Part shown: positions 44,457 to 52,807 of the stretch, piece after piece
Position numbering within the stretch: the first letter of the stretch is position 1
How the letters are laid out: every line of letters starts with the position of its first letter
Source of the DNA: Lachnospiraceae bacterium KM106-2
GTDB taxonomy: Bacteria; Bacillota; Clostridia; Lachnospirales; Lachnospiraceae
Assembly: GCA_009731425.1 (NCBI GenBank)
Contig: AP018794.1
Location: 372,001-436,000 of the forward strand
Direction: 5' to 3'
DNA: 64,000 nt
Made by a program: the position numbers and the translations under genes
The notes under the pieces: generated by a model
Database searches by the model: none
What the model saw: the letters and a program-made list of their open reading frames with translations, nothing else
Told to the model about the DNA's origin: nothing

Positions 44457-44713
44457 TAATTGTCTTACCATAGAGCCAACGATTTCTAAGTGGGCTAGCT
44501 CTTCTGTACCAATATCATTTAAGGTTGCTATAGCCTGAGGTGTAATCATTGTAAACCTTTGGCTTAAATATCGTAGAGATGCTGCTAACTCTCCATCCGG
44601 GCCACCATATTGTGTAATAATTAACATGGCCATTGCTGGGTCTGGGTTCTTAATTTTTACAGGATACTCAAGTATCTTTTCATACATCCACATATAGATT
44701 TTCCCCTTTCTAC

Positions 44714-44980
44714 TTATAATTTGAAGTTTGCTTCATAATCCCAAGGCCAAGGCTGATTTATCCATTGCCATGGGTAAGGGCTAAGAGCGTCATTGGGAGT
44801 TAACATACCATAACATTGATTGTATTCATCCATGAGAGCCCTGAACTGTTTTACATATGCATTGTGTTGCGCTATGGCTTCACGATCAGAAGGATGAGTA
44901 TTCAAGTAGAGTTTTAATTCTACCAACATCATATGAATTGCAGTAATCTCTTTTTTTAATTCCATGATATTTAGTTTCAT
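44714..44980 (-). CDS. cotJB: Spore coat protein CotJB
   Basis: 88 residues, typical CotJB: an N-terminal helix with EITAIHMMLVELKLYLNTHP, then AIAQHNAYVKQF, and the WPWQW-type end (PYPWQWINQPWPWDYEANFKL in pieces). AAGGAGGCAACATC precedes the ATG, which overlaps the end of cotJA by 4 bases, so the two are translationally coupled. In Bacillus the operon is transcribed under sigma-E in the mother cell; CotJB helps place CotJC on the coat. Confidence 0.92.
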   Translation of the reverse strand: MKLNIMELKKEITAIHMMLVELKLYLNTHPSDREAIAQHNAYVKQFRALMDEYNQCYGMLTPNDALSPYPWQWINQPWPWDYEANFKL

Positions 44981-45240
44981 GATGTTGCCTCCTTATATTC
45001 TTTATAAGCTGGCTTTTCACAGGCTTTGTATTTTACATTATAAGGACTAAAAAGTTCTGGAAAGGCAGTTCCTTTTTTCAACGCTTCAATAGGATTAAAT
45101 AGTTGGCATAAATACTGATATGGAATATATGCTGCAGCCAATCTGACATTATCAATCACCAATTCCTGAGGAATACAGTCGTTTATATAAGAGGTATTGC
45201 CCTCGTAAACCCCGCATTTATTTTTTGGGTAGTTAGCCAT
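44977..45240 (-). CDS. cotJA: Spore coat associated protein CotJA
   Basis: 87 residues. The core VRLAAAYIPYQYLCQLFNPIEALKKGTAFPELFSPY contains the family signature (AYVP.Q.....Y....AL..GT.FPEL..PY); the sequence is discussed here only in part: AAAYIPYQYLCQLFNP and GTAFPELFSPY. ATAAAGGAGTATCCAT precedes the ATG. First gene of the cotJA-cotJB-cotJC operon. CATANNNTA-type -10 elements occur in its leader without a clear partner -35. Nothing else is seen in 45241-45460. Confidence 0.9.
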   Translation of the reverse strand: MANYPKNKCGVYEGNTSYINDCIPQELVIDNVRLAAAYIPYQYLCQLFNPIEALKKGTAFPELFSPYNVKYKACEKPAYKEYKEATS

Positions 45241-45460
45241 ATGGATACTCCTTTATACTTTATGATATATATTATGAGCAAAATTTAATATGGGAACAAA
45301 AATATTATGAGTTTAATTATCTCATAAGCTATAAAATTTAAATGATATTCAATAGCAGTTACTATAGTTCTAAAATTAATCGCCTTATAGTAGAATATAG
45401 TAATTAGAAAAGTTAATAAGAACAGATAATACCTTTAACAAATTTGGGAGTGAATATGAT

Positions 45461-46363
45461 ATGAATTCTAAAAAGTTTATTACCGATTTGTATGTAACAG
45501 CATTAAACAAAACCAATATATATCTTATTACAATGGATAAGGAAGATCAGTTTTGGTATATAATGGATCAAGGTGCAAGAGATATGGCACAGCTAATAGG
45601 CGTTAATTATATTTGGGATGCACCAAAAGAAAGAATTGTTGATGAACAAATAAACATTATTAATGAGGCAGTTAAAGCAGGTGCCGATGCAATTATATTG
45701 GCTGCTAGTGATCCCGTTAGAGTATCACAAGCTGTGGAAGATGCTAAGGCTAGGGGAGTTAAGATAATATATGTTGATGCGCCTGCGGTAGAAGAGGCAA
45801 TTATTACTCTAGCTACTGAGAATTATAGTGCAGGAAAAATTGCTGGTCAGCAAATGATATCAGAATTAGAAGCGAGTGGAATTAAAAGCGGGGCGATCGG
45901 CATTATAGGGGTTACACCTGAAAAAATTACGACAATGAATCGAGAAAAGGGGTTTCGGGATATTGTAAGACTAGATAACAGATATCATATTCTCGATACG
46001 ATATATACAAATGGGGATGCTTTAGTTTCTAGAAATGCAGTTTTAGAGATGAATGAAGAAAGCATGGATTTAGTAGGCGTATTTGGAACAAATGAAGGAT
46101 CTACAATAGGTATAGGCAATGCAATACGTATTATTAATAATAATATTACTGGTATAGGGTTTGATATGACAGATGAAATTCAGGATATGTTAAGGGAAGG
46201 AGTTTTAAATGCAGTTTTAGTCCAAAATCCGTACACTATGGGATATTTGGGAATGGCTGAAGCTGTTGCAGCTATTAAAAACTATAATACCGGACCAAAA
46301 TTTATTGATACAGGAGTATCAGTGATAACAAAATATCAGCCTAGGAGACCTTTAGAAAATTAA
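45461..46363 (+). CDS. Signal-less type 1 periplasmic-binding-fold protein (ribose-binding-like)
   Basis: 300 residues with the RbsB/LacI ligand-binding fold: TNIYLITMDKEDQFWYIMDQGARDMA, DEQINIINEAVKAGADAIILAASDP, IIYVDAPA, ATENYSAGKIAGQQM, GVFGTNEGSTIGIGNAI, GIGFDMTDEIQDMLREG, VLVQNPYTMGYLGM. There is no signal peptide, lipobox, DNA-binding domain or nearby ABC transporter. It sits between the cotJ operon and csp in a sporulation island, which suggests a soluble spore or mother-cell protein that binds a sugar-like ligand. A role in germinant sensing is speculation. GGGAGTG precedes the ATG. Confidence 0.8.
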   Translation: MNSKKFITDLYVTALNKTNIYLITMDKEDQFWYIMDQGARDMAQLIGVNYIWDAPKERIVDEQINIINEAVKAGADAIILAASDPVRVSQAVEDAKARGVKIIYVDAPAVEEAIITLATENYSAGKIAGQQMISELEASGIKSGAIGIIGVTPEKITTMNREKGFRDIVRLDNRYHILDTIYTNGDALVSRNAVLEMNEESMDLVGVFGTNEGSTIGIGNAIRIINNNITGIGFDMTDEIQDMLREGVLNAVLVQNPYTMGYLGMAEAVAAIKNYNTGPKFIDTGVSVITKYQPRRPLEN

Positions 46364-46517
46364 AAAGGGTTTTTGGTTCATAGTTATTTATATACTGGGA
46401 AAGGGAGTTGTTTTGGGATATGTAATGACGATGAATAAAATGATTGTTAGATTTCTAATGTATATATTTATTATTATTGACATAACTTTTACTAATAAGG
46501 CTAAATAGGTGTATGGA

Positions 46518-48227
46518 ATGAATGCAGAAGAAAGAGATCGCATTATCAATGATAATTATGCAGATTTATTAATCGAATATAGTGGAGATTACTCTGTACT
46601 ACAAAGATTTACCAATGCCACATATACAATCATTAATTATTTATATGCTGTTGTACATATACCGGCAGAACAATTAACAATTGATTTAATTGCTGAGTGG
46701 GGATATTCAAGCCTTCCTAAAGGTTTTGGGATTATTAGTGAAGCCAGTCTGGAGGCATCCGGAATCCAGAGATTAAGGAATATACCAAATTTCAATTTAC
46801 GCGGTCAAGGTGTTTTAATTGGAGTGATAGACAGTGGGATTGATTATGTAAATCCGGTTTTTAGAAATGCGGATGGTACTACCAGAGTAGTGTCAATTTG
46901 GGATCAAACAATTTATGGTGGTAATATCCCGGAGAATTTCATTTACGGAACTGAGTTTACCAGGGAGGAGATAAATCTGGCTTTAGCAAGTGAGAATCCT
47001 TTGGAAATCGTACCAACTACGGATGAGGTAGGTCATGGTACTATGGTGGCTGGTATTGCAGCTGGAAATGTAATGCCGGAAAATAACTTTTATGGGATTG
47101 CGACCGATTCAGAACTGGTTGTTGTAAAATTAAAGCAAGCAAAGGCTCCATTAAGGAAATTCTTAATGATTCCGGAAGATGCTGTTTGTTATTCTGAAGT
47201 TGATATTCTGTTTGGTATCTATTACTTAATTCAGGTCGCGAACAAGCTGGAAAGACCCTTGGTAATATGTATTGCAGTTGGATCTTCGCAAGGCGGTCAC
47301 GATGGAAGAGGAATTCTGAGTAATACATTATCATTGATTGCCACAAGACCAGGAATAGCTGTAGTAGTAGCTGCTGGAAATGAAGGAAATGAAAGGCGTC
47401 ATTATTTTGGTACAGTTAATAGAGTAACCGGTTATGATGCAGTCGAATTAATGGTCGGAGAAAATGAGGGGGGATTTATCCTTGAACTATGGGGGGATTC
47501 ACCGAGTATATATTCCATCGATATAACATCACCCTCAGGAGAGTATATACCAAGAATCTCTGCCAGTTTAAGTGAGAGTAATGAGATTTCTTTTTTATTT
47601 GAACAAACAGTAATTCAATTATTATATATTACAGTTGAAACACAAACCGGTGATCAGGTGATATTCTTAAGATTTGTTAATCCTGCACCAGGTATCTGGA
47701 AATTTAATGTTTACGTGAGAGGTGATCTTAATCTCGGTTTCCATATGTGGCTGCCTATGGATAAATTTATATCGGATGAAACTTTCTTTGTTCGTTCGGA
47801 TATTTTTACTACAGTCCTAGCGCTGGGCAATGCAATAGCACCGCTTACTGTCTCTGCGTATAATGACGTGGATGAAAGTCTTTATTTATATGCAAGCAGA
47901 GGTTATACAAGGACAGAAGTGGTTAAACCGGAGATTACTGCACCAGGCGTTGATATCATAGCTCCGACTCCGGGGAATGGATTTGTAGCTTCTACAGGAA
48001 CAAGTGTGGCAGCGGCTCATACTGCTGGAGCCGCTGCAATACTAATGGAATGGGGATATGTTAGAGGTAACATTCCAAGGATGAGTACAATTGAATTGAA
48101 AAAACTAATCCTTCGAGGTGCAAGAAGAGATCCTGATATAGTATATCCAAATCGGGAATGGGGATATGGAATACTGGACGTATATAACGTATTTGATGCC
48201 TTACGTACAGGGATTGCTCCAAGATAA
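46518..48227 (+). CDS. Csp-family subtilisin-like germination protease, catalytically complete
   Basis: About 569 residues. N-terminal prodomain (1-90), then the subtilase core with Asp105 (GVIDSGIDY), His173 (EVGHGTMVAGIAAGN) and Ser496 (TGTSVAAAHTAG). A ~130-residue jelly-roll insertion typical of Csp proteases lies between His and Ser (ELWGDSPSIYSIDITSPSG, then HMWLPMDKFISDETFF). No signal peptide. CspB-like enzymes are packed in the spore and cleave pro-SleC. The ATG at 46518 is 6 bases after AGGTG. It resembles the pseudoprotease at 49697 along its whole length, so the two are duplicates. Confidence 0.9.
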   Translation: MNAEERDRIINDNYADLLIEYSGDYSVLQRFTNATYTIINYLYAVVHIPAEQLTIDLIAEWGYSSLPKGFGIISEASLEASGIQRLRNIPNFNLRGQGVLIGVIDSGIDYVNPVFRNADGTTRVVSIWDQTIYGGNIPENFIYGTEFTREEINLALASENPLEIVPTTDEVGHGTMVAGIAAGNVMPENNFYGIATDSELVVVKLKQAKAPLRKFLMIPEDAVCYSEVDILFGIYYLIQVANKLERPLVICIAVGSSQGGHDGRGILSNTLSLIATRPGIAVVVAAGNEGNERRHYFGTVNRVTGYDAVELMVGENEGGFILELWGDSPSIYSIDITSPSGEYIPRISASLSESNEISFLFEQTVIQLLYITVETQTGDQVIFLRFVNPAPGIWKFNVYVRGDLNLGFHMWLPMDKFISDETFFVRSDIFTTVLALGNAIAPLTVSAYNDVDESLYLYASRGYTRTEVVKPEITAPGVDIIAPTPGNGFVASTGTSVAAAHTAGAAAILMEWGYVRGNIPRMSTIELKKLILRGARRDPDIVYPNREWGYGILDVYNVFDALRTGIAPR

Positions 48228-48311
48228 AGCTGAGCCGGTAAGGTTTAACTTTTCACATTATTTTAACTTAATTGTAATATTAATCTTAATTGTGGAAGAG
48301 GGATAGTTATT

Positions 48312-49660
48312 ATGAAAGTACCTACAAATTTGAACTTATATACTCAACAAATACCGATTCAAAATAGATATGTTAATCCGGATGACATTCTAATACCAAG
48401 AGGTTATAAAGTCGAAGTATTTGCACAGGGTATTAATACACCGATTTGTATCGACTTTACGGAAAGCGGAGATATGCTGATAGCGGATTCAGGAATACTG
48501 TCAGGAAATCCACAAGTTATTCTACTCAGTAATGGAGAATTCTCTATCATAGCAGAAGGATTCAATGTTCCTATCTCCGGTATCACCTATAGAAATGGAG
48601 ATGTCTATGTTGCCCATAGAGGAGTAATAACATTAGTTAAAATGAATGGAGCAAAACAAGATCTCATGTATGGATTACCAAGCATGGGTGACTTTACCAA
48701 TAATAAAGTTGCTTTCGGACCGGATGGTAAAATGTACTTTGGTCAAGGAGCAGCGACAAACTCAGGAGTAGTAGGGCTAGATAATGAATGGGTTTTTGAA
48801 CATCCCTTTTTTAGTGACCGGCCGGGCTCTTATATTATGATGAATGGTCAAAATTTTGAGACTAGGAACATGCTAATGCCGGTAGGAGATGATATTGCAT
48901 ATACAGGTGCTTTTTTTCCTTATGCAGTTGCAAGCCTGCAAAGATTTGAAATATTAAGAAGGGCAATCCGAGCCTCAGGAAGTATTCTGAAAGCGAATGC
49001 CAACGGTACGGAACTCGAGCAGGTTACCTGGGGATTTCGAAATCCATTTCGAATACAATTTGATCGATTTAATCGTGCTTTTATTACAAACAGGGTTATG
49101 ATAACAGGGGCAGCAGGCCAATTGCTAATGCTCCTGACGAATTATATATACTGATACCGGGAACCTGGTACGGATGGCCGGATTATTCTGCCGGAGAACC
49201 TGTGACCTTGCCTAAGTTCGTACCCGTGAATGGTCCGATGCCAGAAACATTATTTACGAACCCTCCGGGGATAGCACCTCGGCCCTTTGCTATCTTTCCT
49301 CCAAATTCAAATATAATGGGCTTTGATTTTAATTACAATCCTCGTTTTGGCAGGGAAGGAGATATCTATATTGCCTCCTTTGGACCTATAGAAAGTAATA
49401 TGCCGGGTGGAAACTTACGGACTGGGGTAGGGCATAATATAATTACTGTAGATATCAATAATGGACAGATTTCAACCTTTCTTATGAACAAATCAGGCTT
49501 TGCAGCATCAGAAGGAGATGGAGGTTTGGGAAGACCTACGGATGTGAAGTTCGGACCGGATGGAGCAATGTATATATCGGATTATTCCATGACAACGATT
49601 GATAACATGGGTGTAAATTATCCAAATACTGGTGTAATATGGAGAGTTTCAAGAATATAG
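48312..49660 (+). pseudogene. Soluble sugar-dehydrogenase-like (GSDH/sorbosone dehydrogenase) beta-propeller, one-base frameshift
   Basis: The first 843 bases encode ILIPRGYKVEVFAQGINTPI, VAFGPDGKMYFGQGAATNSG and WGFRNPFRIQFDRFNRAFIT; the frame then ends early at 49154. In the next frame the expected continuation appears (GYDNRG, DELYILIPGTWYGWPDYSAGEP), and the ORF from 49202 gives the last blades (GFDFNYNPRFGREGDIYIASFG, VKFGPDGAMYISDY). One base is missing near 49088-49091; restoring it gives 449 residues. The family oxidises sugars with PQQ or is a structural propeller. No signal peptide. Located between two csp genes. A sequencing error cannot be excluded. Confidence 0.8.
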
Positions 49661-49662
49661 TT

Positions 49663-49671
49663 CATATAGTA
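49663..49671 (+). promoter_or_regulatory. Possible sigma-K -10 element before the Csp pseudoprotease gene
   Basis: CATATAGTA fits CATANNNTA and lies 26 bases before the ATG, but no AC is found 16 bases upstream. Weak. Confidence 0.3.
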
Positions 49672-49696
49672 TAGAAATACGTGGAAGGAGTTATGT

Positions 49697-51400
49697 ATGA
49701 CTGGGGAAAATCGTATTGGAATCATTAGTGAAGAATATGCTGATTTTATAATTGATTATCGAAATAATCCCCAGTTATTAGAGGGTTTTGATAATGCTTA
49801 TGTTCATATTATGAATGAAGCATATGCAATCGTTCATATTCCATTAAATACTTTACCGGAACGAATACTTAGTGAATATAGTTACACTATAATACCAAAG
49901 GTTTTAGGCTTGGTAAGTGAAGTTAGCCTTGAGGCATCAGGAGTTGAGAGATTAAGAAATCAACCAGCTTTTAATCTTACCGGAAGAGGTATCTTAATCG
50001 GTATTATAGATACCGGGATTGATTATCTAAATCCTGTATTTCGCAATGAAAATGGTTTAACTAAAATCGTCTCTATATGGGATCAGACAATACAGAGCGA
50101 AGGCGGATATCCGTTTGAAACTTATTATGGTACAGAATATACAGCCGAACAAATTAATCTGGCAATAGCATCAGAAAATCCACTGGAGATTGTTCCTAGC
50201 ATGGACTATATCGGACATGGAACTATGATGGCAGGTGTCGCAGCTGGTAATGAGAATGAAGAGGTTGATTTCCAAGGTGTTGCTCCCGAAGCAGAGATTG
50301 TAGTAGTAAAACTTAAGCAAGCAAAAGAATATCTGAGGGAGTTTTTCTTATTACCAGCGGATGTAGCCGCATATCAGGAAAATGATATTATGTGGGGCGT
50401 ACAGTATTGCCTTCAGGTAGCTCGTAGGATCGGAAGACCTATTGCATTATGTATTGGTTTAGGTACATCCCAAACATCTCATGCCGGTCAGTCAAATTTA
50501 AGTAACTTTTTATCAATATTAGCTGATTTTGTAAATGTTGGAATTGTAACAGCAATTGGTAATGAGGGGAATCTTGGGAGGCATTTCTTTGGAACTGTTA
50601 CCCAGGAAACAGGGAATGTTACAGTTGAATTAAATGTGGGACCGAATGAGAATAGATTTAGTATGGAATTGTGGGGTGGATTTCCAGGTCTTCTTTCAAT
50701 TGATATGTTATCGCCGGGAGGGGAGTATATTCCAAGAATTGCATCGGGGTTAAAAGTTAATCGAGAAGTTAGATTTATTTTTGAACCAACCGTTGTAAAT
50801 GTAGATTACCAACTAACAGAAACTTTATCAGGAAATCAATTAATTTTATTCCGTTTTCTAAATGTTTCGGAAGGTGTGTGGAGGTTTACGGTATATTCTC
50901 AGAGCGATTTGCCTACGCCTTTTCATATCTGGTTGCCTATGGGGAACTTTATTTCGGATAATACATATTTCATTCAACCTAATATTTATACTACTGTCCT
51001 GACTCCTGGTACAGCCTTTACACCTTTAGCAGTCACCGCTTATAACCCGATCAATGGAAATCTTTACGTAAATGCCAGCAGGGGATATACGAACGACAAT
51101 GCTATTAAGCCGGAATTGGCAGCACCTGGTGTCAATTATATAGCACCTACCTTGAATGGAGAGTTTATGAATTATTCGGGAACGGGAGTTGCAGCCGCTC
51201 ATACCACAGGAATTATAGCATTATTTTTGGAGTGGGCTGTAGTTCGACAGAATATGGTTGGTGTAGACACCGTTGTAATAAAGAGTTTTTTTATAAGGGG
51301 AGCAAAAAGAAGAGAAAATCTAACTTATCCTAACAGGGATTGGGGTTATGGAATAATTGATTTATATAATGTTTTTGATATCTTACGTTCTGGTTTATGA
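49697..51400 (+). CDS. Csp-family subtilisin-like pseudoprotease (CspC-like; catalytic Ser replaced by Gly)
   Basis: 567 residues, colinear with the active Csp at 46518. Asp105 (IGIIDTGIDY) and His174 (YIGHGTMMAG) are kept, but the nucleophile motif reads SGTGVAAAHTTG, so the Ser is Gly497. In Clostridioides difficile CspC is an inactive subtilase that acts in bile-salt germinant signalling, also with Gly at the Ser position (from memory). This protein may likewise be a sensor or regulator of the active Csp rather than a protease. GGAAGGAG lies 6 bases before the ATG. The gene is otherwise intact, which argues that the substitution is selected rather than decay. Confidence 0.88.
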   Translation: MTGENRIGIISEEYADFIIDYRNNPQLLEGFDNAYVHIMNEAYAIVHIPLNTLPERILSEYSYTIIPKVLGLVSEVSLEASGVERLRNQPAFNLTGRGILIGIIDTGIDYLNPVFRNENGLTKIVSIWDQTIQSEGGYPFETYYGTEYTAEQINLAIASENPLEIVPSMDYIGHGTMMAGVAAGNENEEVDFQGVAPEAEIVVVKLKQAKEYLREFFLLPADVAAYQENDIMWGVQYCLQVARRIGRPIALCIGLGTSQTSHAGQSNLSNFLSILADFVNVGIVTAIGNEGNLGRHFFGTVTQETGNVTVELNVGPNENRFSMELWGGFPGLLSIDMLSPGGEYIPRIASGLKVNREVRFIFEPTVVNVDYQLTETLSGNQLILFRFLNVSEGVWRFTVYSQSDLPTPFHIWLPMGNFISDNTYFIQPNIYTTVLTPGTAFTPLAVTAYNPINGNLYVNASRGYTNDNAIKPELAAPGVNYIAPTLNGEFMNYSGTGVAAAHTTGIIALFLEWAVVRQNMVGVDTVVIKSFFIRGAKRRENLTYPNRDWGYGIIDLYNVFDILRSGL

Positions 51401-51512
51401 TTTCAGTTATTAACCGCTTTATTGTTCATATGGAAAAAAGCAAAGGTTTGCTGTATTAAGGCGTGTAAGTACCTTCTTATTAGGTATCATATAATACTCT
51501 ACTAAAAGGGAT

Positions 51513-51546
51513 ATCCCGGAAATAAGTTTTATATTATTTCCGGGAT
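51513..51546. terminator. Hairpin between convergent csp and repeat-protein genes
   Basis: Perfect 13-bp stem ATCCCGGAAATAA / TTATTTCCGGGAT with an 8-base loop. There is no T-tract on the plus strand, but it lies between two convergent genes and probably ends transcription or protects the mRNA. Confidence 0.55.
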
Positions 51547-51625
51547 GAATAGTCAAAATGCGGAGGAGTAATTATTACCTATTTTCGTATTTAAAAAGAG
51601 GAAGTATAGGTACGGTATACACAGA

Positions 51626-52669
51626 TTAATCGTTTTTATTAATTCCGTAAGTGTCAATATTGTAATCAATATTTGGATTTTCTGATACATTACCGTTGTA
51701 TAGCTCCGGTCTTCGTTTGACATTATTATCATAGATACCATTGTAAACACCCGGTCTGCCGATACCATTATTCTCATAAATACCATTATCAACCCCAGGA
51801 GCACCGATGTTCCGGTTATCATAGATACCATTGTAAACAACCGGTTTGCCGATACCATTGTTCTCATAAATACCATTATCAACCCCAGGAGCACCGATGT
51901 TCCGGTTATCATAGATACCATTGTAAACACCTGGTGTACCTATACCATTGTTCTCATAAATACCATTATCAACCCCAGGAGCACCGATGTTCCGGTTATC
52001 ATAGATACCATTGTAAACACCTGGTGTACCTATACCATTGTTCTCATAAATACCATTATCAACCCCAGGTGCACCGAGGTTCCGGTTATCATAGATACCA
52101 TTGTAAACACCTGGTGTACCTATACCATTGTTCTCATAAATACCATTATCAACCCCAGGTGCACCGAGGTTCCGGTTATCATAGATACCATTGTAAACAC
52201 CCGGTTTGCCGATACCATTGTTCTCATAAATACCATTATCAACCCCAGGAGCACCGATGTTTCGGTTATCATAGATACCATTGTAAACACCTGGTCTGCC
52301 AATACCATTGTTCTCATAGATACCATTATCAACACCCGGAGCATCGATATAATCATCGTCATATATTTCATTATAAAGATCAGGATCTCTAACAATACCA
52401 TTCTCATCCAATTGATTATTAAGACCAGGTACGCCTATATAGTCGCTGTTATAATTACCAAAGGGACGACGTATATTATTATTGTTTTCGTATATTCCAT
52501 TAATAACCCTAGGCCTAACATTATTATTAACACCATCATACATGCTTTGAATCTTAGAGTTTTTCTGTTCTTTTTGAATTTTAATACTATTTTTGCTTTT
52601 GGTTACTATATTAGGTACTAATTTTTTTCCATTATTTTGTGAACTAGATTTGGACGTAAGATCAGACAT
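51626..52669 (-). CDS. Asn/Gly/Tyr-rich 15-residue tandem-repeat protein, probable spore surface component
   Basis: 347 residues, no recognised family. A Lys/Ser-rich N-terminus (1-45) is followed by degenerate copies (46-104) and then seven perfect 30-residue units (105-314), each two 15-mers of the form N-x-x-I-G-x-P-G-V-(D/Y)-N-G-I-Y-(D/E). The variable slot is Ala in one half and Lys, Thr or Arg in the other. A 33-residue tail ends GINKND. There is no signal peptide. The repeat predicts a stacked beta-turn or solenoid fibre. It has a sigma-K-like promoter and is divergent from a manganese catalase gene, so it is probably a late coat or exosporium protein. CAGTGGAG precedes the ATG. Confidence 0.8.
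   Translation of the reverse strand: MSDLTSKSSSQNNGKKLVPNIVTKSKNSIKIQKEQKNSKIQSMYDGVNNNVRPRVINGIYENNNNIRRPFGNYNSDYIGVPGLNNQLDENGIVRDPDLYNEIYDDDYIDAPGVDNGIYENNGIGRPGVYNGIYDNRNIGAPGVDNGIYENNGIGKPGVYNGIYDNRNLGAPGVDNGIYENNGIGTPGVYNGIYDNRNLGAPGVDNGIYENNGIGTPGVYNGIYDNRNIGAPGVDNGIYENNGIGTPGVYNGIYDNRNIGAPGVDNGIYENNGIGKPVVYNGIYDNRNIGAPGVDNGIYENNGIGRPGVYNGIYDNNVKRRPELYNGNVSENPNIDYNIDTYGINKND
51728..52357 (-). repeat. Seven 90-bp tandem repeats inside the repeat-protein gene
   Basis: Exactly 630 bp in frame (7 x 90), each unit itself a diverged pair of 45-mers. Adjacent units differ by only a few bases, so they arose recently by duplication and copy number can change by slippage without shifting the frame. 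Confidence 0.92.
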
Positions 52670-52694
52670 AAGTTATACTCCACTGTTTTATTAA

Positions 52695-52722
52695 TAATAT
52701 ATGATCTATATTTATTTACGTG
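52695..52722 (-). promoter_or_regulatory. Sigma-K-like promoter of the repeat protein
   Basis: Minus strand CAC (52722-52720), 16 bases, CATATATTA (52703-52695), 26 bases before the ATG. Confidence 0.6.
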
Positions 52723-52807
52723 ATATGTTCGGATATTCTCATTTGATGTAGTGAATAATTTTTACACGCTATACAAATAATAAAAAAAAAACGATTGGAG
52801 ATAAATT

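Larger units (their letters stand above)
42377..44693 (-). pseudogene. cotJC: cotJC (manganese-catalase-like spore coat protein) split by IS1380 copy 2
   Basis: The N-terminal half (44693 down to 44457) reads MWMYEKILEYPVKIKNPDPA, with GELAASLRYL and GTEELAHLEI metal ligands; the C-terminal half (42739 down to 42377) has AAEQKARGTYEWL and REVVHYQRFGEAL ligands and ends PHLFVIPKPEFMK. The IS lies between with TAATT on both sides (42740-42744, 44457-44461). Deleting IS plus one repeat rejoins M-V-R-Q-L-L-K-G-A-S-P in frame, giving 199 residues, the normal CotJC size. It is the last gene of the cotJ operon; ribosome site AAAGGGG. The spore would lack this coat catalase unless the IS excises. Confidence 0.92.

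Noticed and set aside
49663..49671. Full sigma-K promoter before the pseudoprotease gene
   Set aside because: The -10 fits but no AC lies at the right spacing, so it is reported only as a weak element.
51728..52357. Regular repeats that could be taken for a CRISPR array
   Set aside because: The units are 90 bp, contiguous without spacers, and fully in frame with a protein; no cas genes are near.
51934..52407. Long ORFs on the opposite strand and in another frame over the repeat region (His/Tyr-rich and Met/Val-rich products)
   Set aside because: They arise because a 90-bp period keeps all frames open; only the minus-strand 347-residue frame has a ribosome site, promoter and sensible start.
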